NCBI GenBank assembly: GCA_900239685.1
Contig: OENT01000096.1
Coordinates: 1-64,000, forward strand
Direction of reading: 5' to 3'
Origin: Rotaria macrura
Taxonomy: Eukaryota; Rotifera; Eurotatoria; Philodinida; Philodinidae
Length of the DNA: 64,000 nt
Part shown: positions 53,789 through 64,000 of the stretch, one piece after another
How positions within the stretch are numbered: position 1 is the stretch's first letter
How the letters are laid out: each line of letters opens with the position of its first letter
Position numbers and translations under genes: made by a program
The notes under the pieces: model-generated
Databases searched by the model: none
What the model was told of the DNA's origin: nothing
The model's input: only the letters and a program-made list of their open reading frames with translations

Positions 53789-55108
53789 ATGTATTGTTTG
53801 GTATTGTTATCAATTATTGGCTGTAGTTTAATAACAGAAGCTACAATCGATTTACTCGACTGCCCTGCAGGATACTATTGCACAGAGAGAGCTGTTATAC
53901 CGATTCCATGTCCTCCTGGAACATGGAGCAATGCTGGGGCAGCTCAATGTATGCCTTGTGAAAACGGATATTATTCAACAAGGGGTGGATCATCGTACTG
54001 TACTATATGTGAACCAGGACATTTTTGTGGGTTTGCTGATTTACCACCTCAACCTTGTCCATTAGGATTTTTCAATGATCAAATTGGACAATCAGAATGT
54101 ACTCAATGTACTTCTGGTACCTATACGCCTGCACAAGCATCAGTCGAATGTACACTATGTCCAGCAGGATCATCTTGTTCTAATTCATCTATATTACCAC
54201 AAAAATGTCCTCCAGGTATAATTATACACTCGAGTTCAACTCTGAAAGTAGTAAAAGCATGACACAACGAGTACTCATTATTTTCTACATCAAGAGAACA
54301 ATAATTTACTTTTTAGCAAATAACATAGAGTTAAGCGTAATTTTAAAACATAGTTGTGCAGATTTTCGTTGAAATTGAAATTATTTATTTTATATTCCTT
54401 TTTTTTCTAGGTCATTTTAGTAATGCTGGTCAAGAATCATGTAGTGCTTGTCCTATGGGTCATTATACCACTAAAAATGGATCAGCACTATGTCAGACAT
54501 GTCCTATTGGCCACTATTGCTTAAATGGACATGAACATCCAAAACCATGTCCACCCGGAACAGCTAATGCATTGCATGGTCAAACAACTTGCGTACCATG
54601 CACAGAGGGTGAATATAGTGCATATCCAGGTGCTATCGTATGTGATTTATGTCCCATCGGTAGCTATTGTGATCGAGCAGATGAGCCGCCAAAACCATGT
54701 CCAGCTGGATTCTTTTGTTTGGAAGGACAAACAATGGGTACACCATGTTCAACTGGTTATCAAACAACACTAACAGGACAAAGTTATTGCAGAATTTGTT
54801 CACCTGGTATGTTTAGAACGTGCCAAGAAAAACTTATTCTTAAGTATTTCAATTCGATTTCTTTTCAAAATTTAGGTCACTATTGTCCGAATCCTTCCGG
54901 TAATCCTATTCTATGTCAGCCAGGTTACGCAAATGATAAGCATGGTCGTGTTGAATGTGATCTTTGTCCTAATGGATCCTATGCTGATGTTGCAGGTTTA
55001 GCTTATTGTATAACTTGTCCACCTGGTTATGTTTGTACGAATATTCGTACAAAACCTACTCCTTGCCCATCGAATACAGATAGAGGACAAACAGTTTGTC
55101 CTAGCTAA
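53789..55108 (+). CDS. Secreted Cys-rich protein with ephrin-receptor-like (GCC2/GCC3-type) repeats
   Basis: Exons 53789-54215, 54411-54806 and 54876-55108 (introns 195 and 69 bp, both phase 1) give 351 residues. Residues 1-18 (MYCLVLLSIIGCSLITEA) are a signal peptide. The rest is an unbroken series of Cys-rich units with the pattern CPxGxYC, PxPCPPGT, G(x)nC, CxxGxY, as in ephrin-receptor-like and GCC2/GCC3 modules and loosely TNFR-type repeats. Examples are GYYCTERA, PCPPGTWSNAG, GHYCLNGHEHPKPCPPGTA and GYVCTNIRTKPTPCP. There is no transmembrane segment after the signal peptide, so it is probably an extracellular disulfide-rich protein; partners are unknown. The middle exon is symmetric (132 codons) and could be skipped without a frameshift. 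AATAAA at 55111-55116 begins three bases after the stop. Confidence 0.88.
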
Positions 55109-55110
55109 TA

Positions 55111-55116
55111 AATAAA
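55111..55116 (+). terminator. Poly(A) signal of the Cys-rich gene
   Basis: AATAAA immediately after the stop codon, implying a very short 3' UTR. Confidence 0.5.
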
Positions 55117-57085
55117 GTTTTGTCTAATGTTGGTTTTGTTTTTCTAATATTTATTCAACTATATTTCTGGAAGAGAAAAATTTAGTTCAATAAAGGAACA
55201 ACATGATCCAGTTCGACTGTATCATTTTCTTTACTTGTGGGCTTCTTTGTAGATATTCAGTGACGTTTCATTTTCAGTAACAATGTAATCATTAACATTT
55301 TAACCTTGTCCAAGTTCTTGGCATTTGGCATTTCGTATGAAGTGTTCAATAGGGTTATTCAATTAGAAGCAGACGATTGTCTTGCAAATGTTTATCTAAG
55401 TAATGAGAGAGGAAAAAGACGAAAAATTGACACTTCAATAATTCGAGTATAATTTGAAGTAGTAACACAAAAGTGTATTGAAGGACGATGAACAACAAGT
55501 TCTTCAAATTTCACTTGAACATCTTGATTATCTTATGAAATATACACTTCACACATGTACGAGAGTTCTATTTCACTAGGAAGGTTATTGTATGAGAAAA
55601 ATTTTGCTGAGAAGATGAACAACGAAATTGTGAAGCAGTAATGATAGAAAAAAAGAGAACTGAAGTTTTGATTTTCTAGAAAGTAGGATAATTTTCGATT
55701 TAAGTACGTCACTTTTCGCGAAAATATATGAATTCATTTGAATGATGAAGAAATTTTATCGATCAGCCGTAGTTGATGTCGTATTTTGATCTTCAATTAT
55801 TTTATGATTTAAATGGAGAAAAAGTAAACAACGAACTAGTTTGTATTTAATCATGATTTTAAATTCAAATTTTGATCTAACTCAAGTGACAATTGATACA
55901 TTAGATAACTTCATATGTATTCCAATGAGTTGTAGGATAGCTTATTTGATTGTAACCATGTCATATAAATATAACAGAACTATCTGTTCTTCAATAAGAA
56001 AATGTGATCGACACTGTTTTTTATGCTGTTTAGTCGTCAAATGTTATTTAAGAAAATAAACTTAAGAATAGATGCTATTTTCATATATGGACAATATTAA
56101 AAAATGCATGCAAGCATTTTACTTCTGTCATCTAGAAAAATCACGTATGAAAAAGTAAACAGCAACTAGAAAGAATATCTTCAATGACAACTTGCTTACC
56201 TAGAAAACATACATTTTATAGTACTGATATTTAGTGTAAGCTGAACTTTGGTTCGTGAGATATGATTAAAAAGAACAAGTACACTCGCATTCATATTCAT
56301 ATAAAATAAAGATTATTTGGAACTATATAATTACGTAGTTTCAAATATGGAACTCAAGATTTCTGTTTAAAAAATATTAACTTTTGAGCAAAATCGACTT
56401 TCCATATCATATAAATTTATTGAGTATGATGAAGCGCGGTTTTCATGCTACGATCTGAAATTGATCACTTCGAAACTTTCATTGGCATACCTTGGAATCA
56501 TTTACAACATGAATGTTGTCATCAATGAACTTAATAGACCATTCGTAGTATCACTTAAAAATAATCATCAATTCAATTCACAAGGATATTCTATCAGTTC
56601 ATATATTGTTGAATTCCATGCGTATTTCATTGATCGCAAGTTACTATCGTACTTGAATGATGAGTTGAATCCTGTCATTATAATGTATCGTTGTTTGTCG
56701 TGAAACTAATCAATCATATGACTATGTTCTGTTGTTCTCTTACGAAAAACAATTATCGAACAAGCCAATGTCAATGACCCAATAAAAATATTTATAGGAA
56801 ATTTAGTTTTACGATAAACGCATCAAAATCAATATCTGATAAATATATATTGCGTAATATCTCTTCTTTGCTAATAGTAATAACAATAGTAAAAAGAGCG
56901 AGAAAGAGAAAAGGCAAGAAAAACTCCATTAGAATAATAAATAGGATGGAAGACAAAGCGATATACAAAAAGAATAAAGAAAAACTCAAGCAATTAATTA
57001 ATCAATCATCGCATTATGGGTGAAAATAAATAGAGAAAAATTTCAGATGCGAAAGAACTACTTAATATCACATAACTATATTGTG
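55117..57085. other. Gap between convergent genes, nothing recognised
   Basis: The minus strand was checked for further TOG or other exons of the XMAP215 homologue and none were seen. Frames at 55841-56059 and 56461-56703 (plus) and 56792-56989 (minus) have no recognisable features. Confidence 0.5.
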
Positions 57086-60000
57086 TCATGTTACAGATTT
57101 TTTAACAACATTTATTGGCATTGTTCGTATAGGTATACGACTTTTTGTATTCGTATTTGTTGGTGTCGATGATGATATAATATCATTTGAAACTGATCGA
57201 AGTATTGTTATTGTTGCTGACGAGGTTGGTGTTTCCGAACGTGTACATGGTATTGATGCTTGAGTATTTGTACTACTCAATGATGATGTTGAGCCACCTG
57301 TAGATGTTGACTGTCGTTGTAAATTCGATGTTGACGATGATACTGTTGATCCGAATGACGATCGTCGGCTTGTGGATACTGGTGGTTTCGTTCGAAGTTT
57401 TGTCGTTGATGTTTGAACAATTGGTATCAAACGTTGAGTACGTGATTGACTACTAGCAGTTGTTGCTGATGGTGGTGGTGATGGTTTTGTTGTTGGTGTA
57501 ATACCTGATCGAGATTTTTGTACGTTAAGTTTTGCAGTCGATGAAGATGTATTAGCAACTGTTTGTTTCGTTCGACCAGAAGCAATACGAGGTACTGAAT
57601 TCGTTGTGATTGGTGCTGCAACAGTAGCCTATGAATACAAATAAAGAAAACTTTTGTTAAATCATTGAAAAATTTACTTTTGACGTTCGTGCTTCTTTTT
57701 TCTTTTCATCTATAGATGATTGATTAGTCGATATTGGTATTGGAGGTGGCTTAGCTACTACTATTGGTTTTTTCTTCACTATGATCAATGTTTTCGATTG
57801 TGTTGTTTCTTCGTCTTGTTTTATTTTAGGTACTTCAATGCTACTTGGTTTCTTTTGTATTATGATTGAATTAACAGATGAAGTATTCGTTATATTGACT
57901 ATAGGCAGAGGAGCATTTGAACGTGGTTCACCGCGTAGATTGAGTAGAACTGATTTTTCAGCATATTCTTTAATCTAAACGTAAAATAGATTCGATTCAA
58001 AATTCTATTCGATCTAGATTCCTATTCGTGTACTTTATTCAATTTAAGTTCATCCATATCAGTTAAATTCGGTAGAATATGTTTTTCACCAAGACATTTC
58101 CATAGCATGCCAAGACTTTCGAATGCACTATCGCGTACACTTGAATCAGCTTCACCTGTGTTCTAAAACGAAAATGTTTATGGCGATTAATTTTCGTATC
58201 ACAAAAATAAAAGTCAAGTTTTAAAAAGCTATATACTTTGATTAATGATTGTAAATAGACTTTTAATATTTTCTTTGGTAATGTTGCTTGTGTTGCCATA
58301 GAAAAACATTTGGTAAGAAATTGTTGTGTACATTGTCGAACAATTGGTGTTTTATGAGCGAGTAATATTACAGCGATTTCCGATAATAGTTCGAGATTAG
58401 TCTAAAGAAGTATGAGAATGAAATCAATCGAACTCGTACGAGTCATTATGTAAGTTCTTATGAATGATATTTATATTGAAAAGAGTAAGAGCTGTTTAAA
58501 ATAAACTATCCTTATGAGGACGTATTATGTCTTTAGGATAAATTTCAAATCAATATTCAAAACTTAAAGATTACATAATTCTGCATATTTTTGAGATCAT
58601 AAGTTTGAACTATTTCGTATAGTTTGATGAAAATTGTAAACAAATGAATGATGTTTCAAATTTCACAAATCTTTACAAGGACTCGTAATACAACTATCAT
58701 CGTGTAGAAAAAGCTTAGTAGAATGTTAAATCTTTATCAAAGATTAAATCAATATTTGAATTTCGATGTGAAGCTGATTCATCGTTTACGAGACCTAATA
58801 ATCATTATGAGCATTTAGAATTTTTTACAATTTTGTTAGGAGATTCTTTTTAATGAAGAAAATCTAATTGATTATGAAAATTTCTCGTGTCGGCTTTTGT
58901 AATTGTGCAGTAGATAATAGTTTTTTTTTATTGGTTAGTGCCGAAATATTAACTTATTCACTTAGTAATAGACAAGCACAATAATTGATATAATACGATA
59001 TGTAACAAACGTGATTCAGTTTCGAGATCTGTTTTTTAGGCATATGGAGTGAACATCAAAACGATCAAACAGCTACACAATAATACAATATAATAATGAT
59101 ATTGTCTGCTATCTTGATAAGAGCACAACAAAAATACAATCAATCTATCCAGATCGGTTACTTAGAAATATGTTACAACAACGATAATCGATAATCTTGT
59201 CATGTATACGATTGTAGATTTTTGCTGAGAGAACGCAAGAAAAATTTCCATGATTGGAGAGAAGGATACTGCCGTTCGTACTATTAGAGTAATACTATAG
59301 AATTTGATGCCTTGTAGTAACCATCGAATGATGATCGTTCAAATTATGATAACAAAATATGTATGTGTATAAGTTTTATTTTATAAATGTTTACTTTTTT
59401 TTACATAGATCTTAAAGATCCGTACTATTAAAAATCAAATATAGACCGTGTGTTGTAAAAGAATATACAGTAGGGGTTGATTGTCTTCGTTTCTATTCAT
59501 ATAGAATCTTATTTTTCGTCATAAGATTGTAATAAGATTCATTTATGTATAGTTCAATGTTTTCGTTCGATATTTAAAATCATGTTTACTGACATTATCA
59601 GGTAGGTACACGCTTAACTACCGATTATTGCTCGTATGTATTTGTATTTGAAAAATCATTTGTCTTTCGTGTCTTATAATAGATTACGCAAGAGTACAAA
59701 GAATTTTCTCTACTATATGTAAATGAGATTATCGATGAAGAATCTTTCGTTAGGATTAATAATAACTCGTGAAGATTTTTAAGCTTCTTTCCTCTAGTCA
59801 AAAAGATTTGTTTACAATACGAACTTACTAATCCATTCAGTTGTCTTCTGATAGTTATCTCGAGAACCTGATCGTTCTAAGTTACAAACATTCGCATCAT
59901 TTTCAGTACAGTTTTCTATTTTATCGTCAAGTTCTTTTACAAAACTATAGATGAATAATAAACATTAGTTCAAGCCACGTCATCTGCGTATACAATGAAG

Positions 60001-62085
60001 CGACACGTATGCAATATAGAATGTATAAGCTACGTCTACTTAAATACTAACAAAATCATGATTCAAGAAGAATTAATACTTCTTCTGATTCATTCTTATC
60101 CTTAACTGAGAAACAACTACCACTAGTGAGGTATCTATAAACATTGGAAATATCGTGTTCACACGACACATGATACATAATACACAATCCATATAAACAA
60201 AAAAAGTAGATTTGCTGTTACTATACTTTGACCTGAACAGTTTGCGTTCGTAGCAAAATATACGTTTCTACACTCAATTAACACTGAGCTTATACAACAG
60301 TATATGTACCAAAAAGGATTTTTGTTTTTCTACTGTATCGTCTTGCAAGAGTTTAGTTTCAGCTGAAACATGAATAGTCGATTTTTGTCTAATTAATGGA
60401 ACTCAACACAATAGTCAAATACTTACACTTGGATAAGCAGCTTCACATGCTTCACGCAAAACTTCAATGACATTCGTTTTCTTTTCTCGACATCGATCAA
60501 GACAAACTTCGATGACCTAAAATCATTAAATACTCAACACCAATGATAAGCAAAATCTAATGATTACTTACACCAAGAGAATAATTTTTAAATGTTTTTC
60601 TTAAACCTTTGGCTAATGCTGTCAAACATTTAGCAGTAACAATAACAACAGGTATATTACTATCTTTAGATATAATCTATAAATACAAATGAACTTAAAT
60701 CATGCTTCCAGAGAACAAAAGACAACCCATTTACTTTTTTTAATACTTTAACGAATTCGAAATAATCACTATCAGATGTTGGTTTAGGATTTTGAGTAAG
60801 TATAAGTAATAGATCATCGAGAGTTTCTTTTCGATCTTTCCATTGTTTCGATTCCTTGAAATTAAAAACTTATTGTAAAGAAAATTTTTCATGATATTTA
60901 ATTTACAATCTTGTCATAAAAATCTTTTGATAATCGTTCAAGAATATTTACTGCTTCCATCATTTCAAATGGATCCAAATCTTCTTGCACTAGAAAGAAT
61001 AATATGAAAATACACAAAGCCATATTTAGAATATATTTACTTTCAATATTGTTATCATCGATTACGATCGATTCTTTTACAATTAATTCTCCGCTTATTT
61101 CTAAAGTATCTTGTTGTGAACGAAGAAAACGTGTTTGTCGTGGTTTATCAATACCATTTAAATCTAGTTTATCGAATTCACTTTGTAATTCCTGCATCTA
61201 AATTTAAATTTTAACGATACGAAGAACATTGATCGAAAAAGAAGAATCGATGAATCCTACTTGAATAGGTTTAACATTTTGTATCATTGGCATTAAGGTT
61301 TGTTTTCCGATCCATTTATAAATCTCAACAAGTAATAATTTTGATTCATCACGTACAGTTTTATCTCGATCATCAAGTAAAGGTATAACTTGTTTAAGAA
61401 ACGGTTTTATTGGAAGATTTTTTGAGCCAAATTCACTTAGACATTGAAAATGTTTTTAATTATTGTAAATATTCTATCAATATAAAAAGTCTACATACGA
61501 TAATCCTCTTCGAAGGATTTCCAGGCAAGCTTGAACAATTTTTGGTTGTTTATTTTCAAGACCTTTGACAAGTTCATCTTCGATTTCAGTTTGTTTTTCG
61601 ATTTCAATATACATTAGGAGAATATCGCATGCACGCTCTTTCATTTTCGAACGTGCATTTAAACATTTTGTTATTAAGCCAGATGCAACATCGTTCACAG
61701 TTCTAAGAATGAATTTTAGTTTAGTTGTGTTTATAAACAAACATTTAAGTATGAATCCTTACTTTCCGGCTATGTTTGCTTCTTCAACAAATGCAAGTAC
61801 AGCTTCGAGTGCTTTTTCACGTGCATTTTCATTTGGATCAATAACAAACTTTTTCATAAGATTAACATACTTATTATATTCAGGACTTTGATTTGAATTT
61901 TGTGTACAAAATAGTTTAACACATTCTTCATAGCCAGTTATACGAGCTTTCCATGCCTTGAAAAAAAAACAATTTTGTATTTTTGAATTTTAATCTTTTT
62001 TTATTGAAAATACCTTATGTTGAACTTTTTGCTCAGGTGATAATTTTTGCCACTCATTGTCATCACTACCACCTACAGTTGCCAT
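57086..62085 (-). CDS. CKAP5: XMAP215/ch-TOG family microtubule polymerase, short two-TOG form
   Basis: Thirteen exons: 62085-62014, 61956-61763, 61702-61499, 61435-61261, 61197-61041, 60989-60907, 60854-60735, 60676-60572, 60516-60427, 58401-58237, 58162-58034, 57974-57678 and 57628-57086, giving 777 residues. TOG1 (about 1-215) begins NEWQKLSPEQKVQHKAWKAR and contains LMYIEIEK and ENKQPKIVQACLEILRRGLS, very close to ch-TOG. The linker RQTRFLRSQQ is conserved. TOG2 (about 267-498) has WKDRKETLDDLL, VIVTAKCLTALAKGLRK and SSVRDSAFESLG. The tail (499-777) is Ser/Thr/Pro/Lys-rich and basic, with an SRIP motif (760-763). TOG domains bind curved tubulin dimers and drive plus-end growth in spindles and the cytoskeleton. 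Animal homologues usually have five TOGs and about 2,000 residues; this one stops after two. Introns are 49-74 bp except one of 2,025 bp. All junctions hold frame and family sequence. Confidence 0.93.
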
Positions 62086-62497
62086 CTAAAAATAAGACGT
62101 AAGAAAAGAAGTAAAGAAAAAAGAACTATGCTATGCAAAGGTGCACAAGGACAGTTGAGTGACATAAATTGTTTAGATTTGTTGCGAGAAAAAGAGAGAA
62201 CGAAGAACGATCGATCGGTAGATAGATGGTTCAATCGAATTGCTTGAGTCATAACATTGATTATTCATCGAATCTGATGCAAGACTACATTCGATATTTC
62301 TTTGCAAAAAAACAAGTAAATTTGTGGAATGAAACATTACATGGGGTATATCTGTCAAGTTTCTAAATTGATACAAGATTATTCTGATAGATGTCACTAG
62401 TTAGTGTTGTTGGTCCGGCCTCTGCCCCTCCTCTTGTCTCGCCTTCCTTATCCAAACTTTTGCGGAAGAGTTGCAAGAAAATGATGAAATTTACACG
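62086..62497. promoter_or_regulatory. Probable shared promoter region between divergent genes
   Basis: Only 412 bp separate the start of the XMAP215 gene (minus) from that of the small gene at 62498 (plus). It includes a C-rich stretch at about 62414-62445, uncommon in this AT-rich window. No TATA box was identified. The shared-promoter reading depends on the small gene being real. Confidence 0.35.
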
Positions 62498-62963
62498 ATG
62501 AATAAATCTTCAAAGTTAGAGTCAATCTTGCCCAAAATTGATAACTCCTCTATCATTCCTTCAGGTAAATATTTGGTTTATATAAAATAAAACCTCATTC
62601 TTTCGGACGACATCAAATTTTGTCTGTGTTGGTTTCTCCTATTGTTCTGAGCTTTTGAACGTTGCTAAAATTACATTTTTCTACGAAAAACAATCTTCTA
62701 TTTCTTGGCTTTCAAAACTAATTAAGAGAACAAATAAGAAACAGTTTTGTTTATTTCTGTTTCGACATTTTCATTATGCCAATTGTATAATATTGAAAGA
62801 CGATTTTTGAGCAGTGAAAGCAACAAATGGTTCATTAGATCAACTAAACAAACCCAATCGTTTAAATAATACGACGCCTAATGGAATTTCGGTTTCAAAA
62901 ACAATAGAGTGCTATGTCGTATTCTTGTTGCACTTCATTTTGGTGTTGCTACATCTAAGATAA
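62498..62963 (+). CDS. Possible small tail-anchored protein, two exons
   Basis: Exons 62498-62564 and 62815-62963 join across a 250-bp phase-1 intron (donor TCAG/GTAAAT, acceptor GAGCAG) to give 71 residues. Residues 1-50 are polar (MNKSSKLESILPKIDNSS, then an Asn-rich stretch). The last 20 (IECYVVFLLHFILVLLHLR) are a hydrophobic segment ending in Arg, like a C-terminal membrane anchor. The frame is open upstream to 62405 without another ATG, so a 5' exon could exist. The gene was recognised only from codon-like content and matching splice phase; family unknown. It could be a chance pairing of two AT-rich open stretches. Confidence 0.4.
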
Positions 62964-64000
62964 CCAATTTCAGAACATTTTAATCATATAGGAAAATTCA
63001 TGCAGGTTTCATGAAAGAAAAAAAATTCGCTGATTGTTTGCTAGAACAAAAACGAACAAACTATGGAATCCGTTGAGCGATTTCGTCAATGAACAATTAT
63101 ATTGATATTGTGAATTCAACAGAACGATTACCATATATGTACCCAAAGCAAAGACTGAAGATCAAATGTATTGATATTAGTATAGCCATAGAATTATACT
63201 TGACGAAATATTCAAATGTCGTACAAAAATTCTTATTTAATTCTAGCTCTTAAAAATGTGACCATTGAGTTGTTACACACACGATTTTGTCATGTGATTT
63301 TCAAATCTCTTCTATTTCTCATCTTCAATAATGAATAAGACTCGATGTGAATACAGATTTCGATCTTTGTTTCGTGTTCGTTCTTGTCTCAATATATACA
63401 TCGAATGAACATAGCAATAAGTTTATATGAGAGAAAATATGTAAATCAAGCGGTGTGTCGTAGACGTAGAAGAATCGAAATCATCATTGAATATTCGTAA
63501 CATTTAGAATACTATTCCGAAGCAATCCATTGTATTAGGTTAATAGCTTACGAAATTGAACTATTCTGTAGAAAAAAAGTAGTGTATCCTTTAAAGACAA
63601 CTATTGCTCATTGCTGTGCTTCTATGATCCCATGAATAATAAAATGTCCTACAATGTTATATTTCACAAATAAAGTATAATCTCGAGTCCTTTTTTTTAT
63701 TGTTATCGGTTATTATTTGTGTAATCTAGAAGATATTATCGCATGATTGAAAAGACAACTAAGTATCTAATTATCAAACTTTATTTACCAAGTCATTTAA
63801 TTGGACATACCAACTTGATGTTACGTACATTCAAGTAAGCACGTTAACAACATAAAAATAGTGTACATAAAGTTTTACATGGATTATTCGATCGTTTCAA
63901 TTATCGAGAGCTTTTGAATACTTTAGAATCTATTTTCATTTGTCTTTAGCAAAGAAAAAAAATGAATGCCTCTCAACAATGCTCCTACGCTGAGAACGCG
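62964..64000. other. Right end of window, nothing firmly recognised
   Basis: No supported gene. The last 39 bases (from ATG at 63962) read as an open frame starting MNASQQCSYAENA that runs off the window and may be the start of a gene, but this is too short to judge. Confidence 0.4.

Noticed and set aside
63962-64000. ATG followed by 12 open codons running off the window
   Set aside because: Too short to distinguish from chance without the neighbouring sequence.

Overview
This window is AT-rich animal nuclear DNA. Protein-coding genes are split by mostly very short GT-AG introns (about 44-75 bp), intergenic stretches are long, and no bacterial-style operons, rRNA, tRNA or CRISPR were seen. 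A TCF/LEF factor with HMG box and C-clamp, two divergent rhodopsin-type 7TM receptors and tiny introns make a small invertebrate likely. My best guess is a rotifer, probably bdelloid, where divergent FMRFamide-receptor-like GPCRs are common. That assignment is inference, not proof.

Layout. 1-13.3 kb holds one small secreted-protein gene (9804-10308) and a 0.58 kb near-perfect palindrome flanked by TA (7386-7972). 13.3-15.6 kb is a transposon cluster: a piggyBac-like non-autonomous element with TTAA duplications, then, 165 bp later, a hAT-like non-autonomous element with an 8-bp duplication and an internal foldback carrying a hammerhead-ribozyme-like core. 15.98-18.44 kb is a six-exon gene for a disordered Ser/Pro-rich protein with an acidic tail and a duplicated exon. 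21.4-23.4 kb (minus) is a 7TM receptor with a huge second extracellular loop. 23.4-32.3 kb is essentially gene-free. 32.3-33.5 kb (minus) is PSMD13/Rpn9, a 26S proteasome lid subunit. 37.0-38.8 kb (plus) is a second 7TM receptor. 42.2-45.2 kb (minus) is a seven-exon TCF/LEF gene. 45.2-53.7 kb is mostly gene-free. 53.8-55.1 kb (plus) is a secreted Cys-rich protein with ephrin-receptor-like/GCC2-GCC3-type repeats. 57.1-62.1 kb (minus) is a 13-exon XMAP215/ch-TOG gene. A small two-exon gene for a possible tail-anchored protein starts 412 bp away, divergently (62498-62963).

The genes do not form a pathway; they look like an ordinary mix of housekeeping (PSMD13, XMAP215), developmental (TCF/LEF) and surface or secreted proteins. 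The most unusual points are: the XMAP215 homologue has only two TOG domains and carries its own SxIP end-binding motif; the transposon cluster has a foldback that may encode a self-cleaving RNA; the palindromic TA-flanked element; and the gene whose internal exons are all symmetric phase 1-1. All gene models were built by hand from reading frames and splice-site consensus, so exon borders are predictions.
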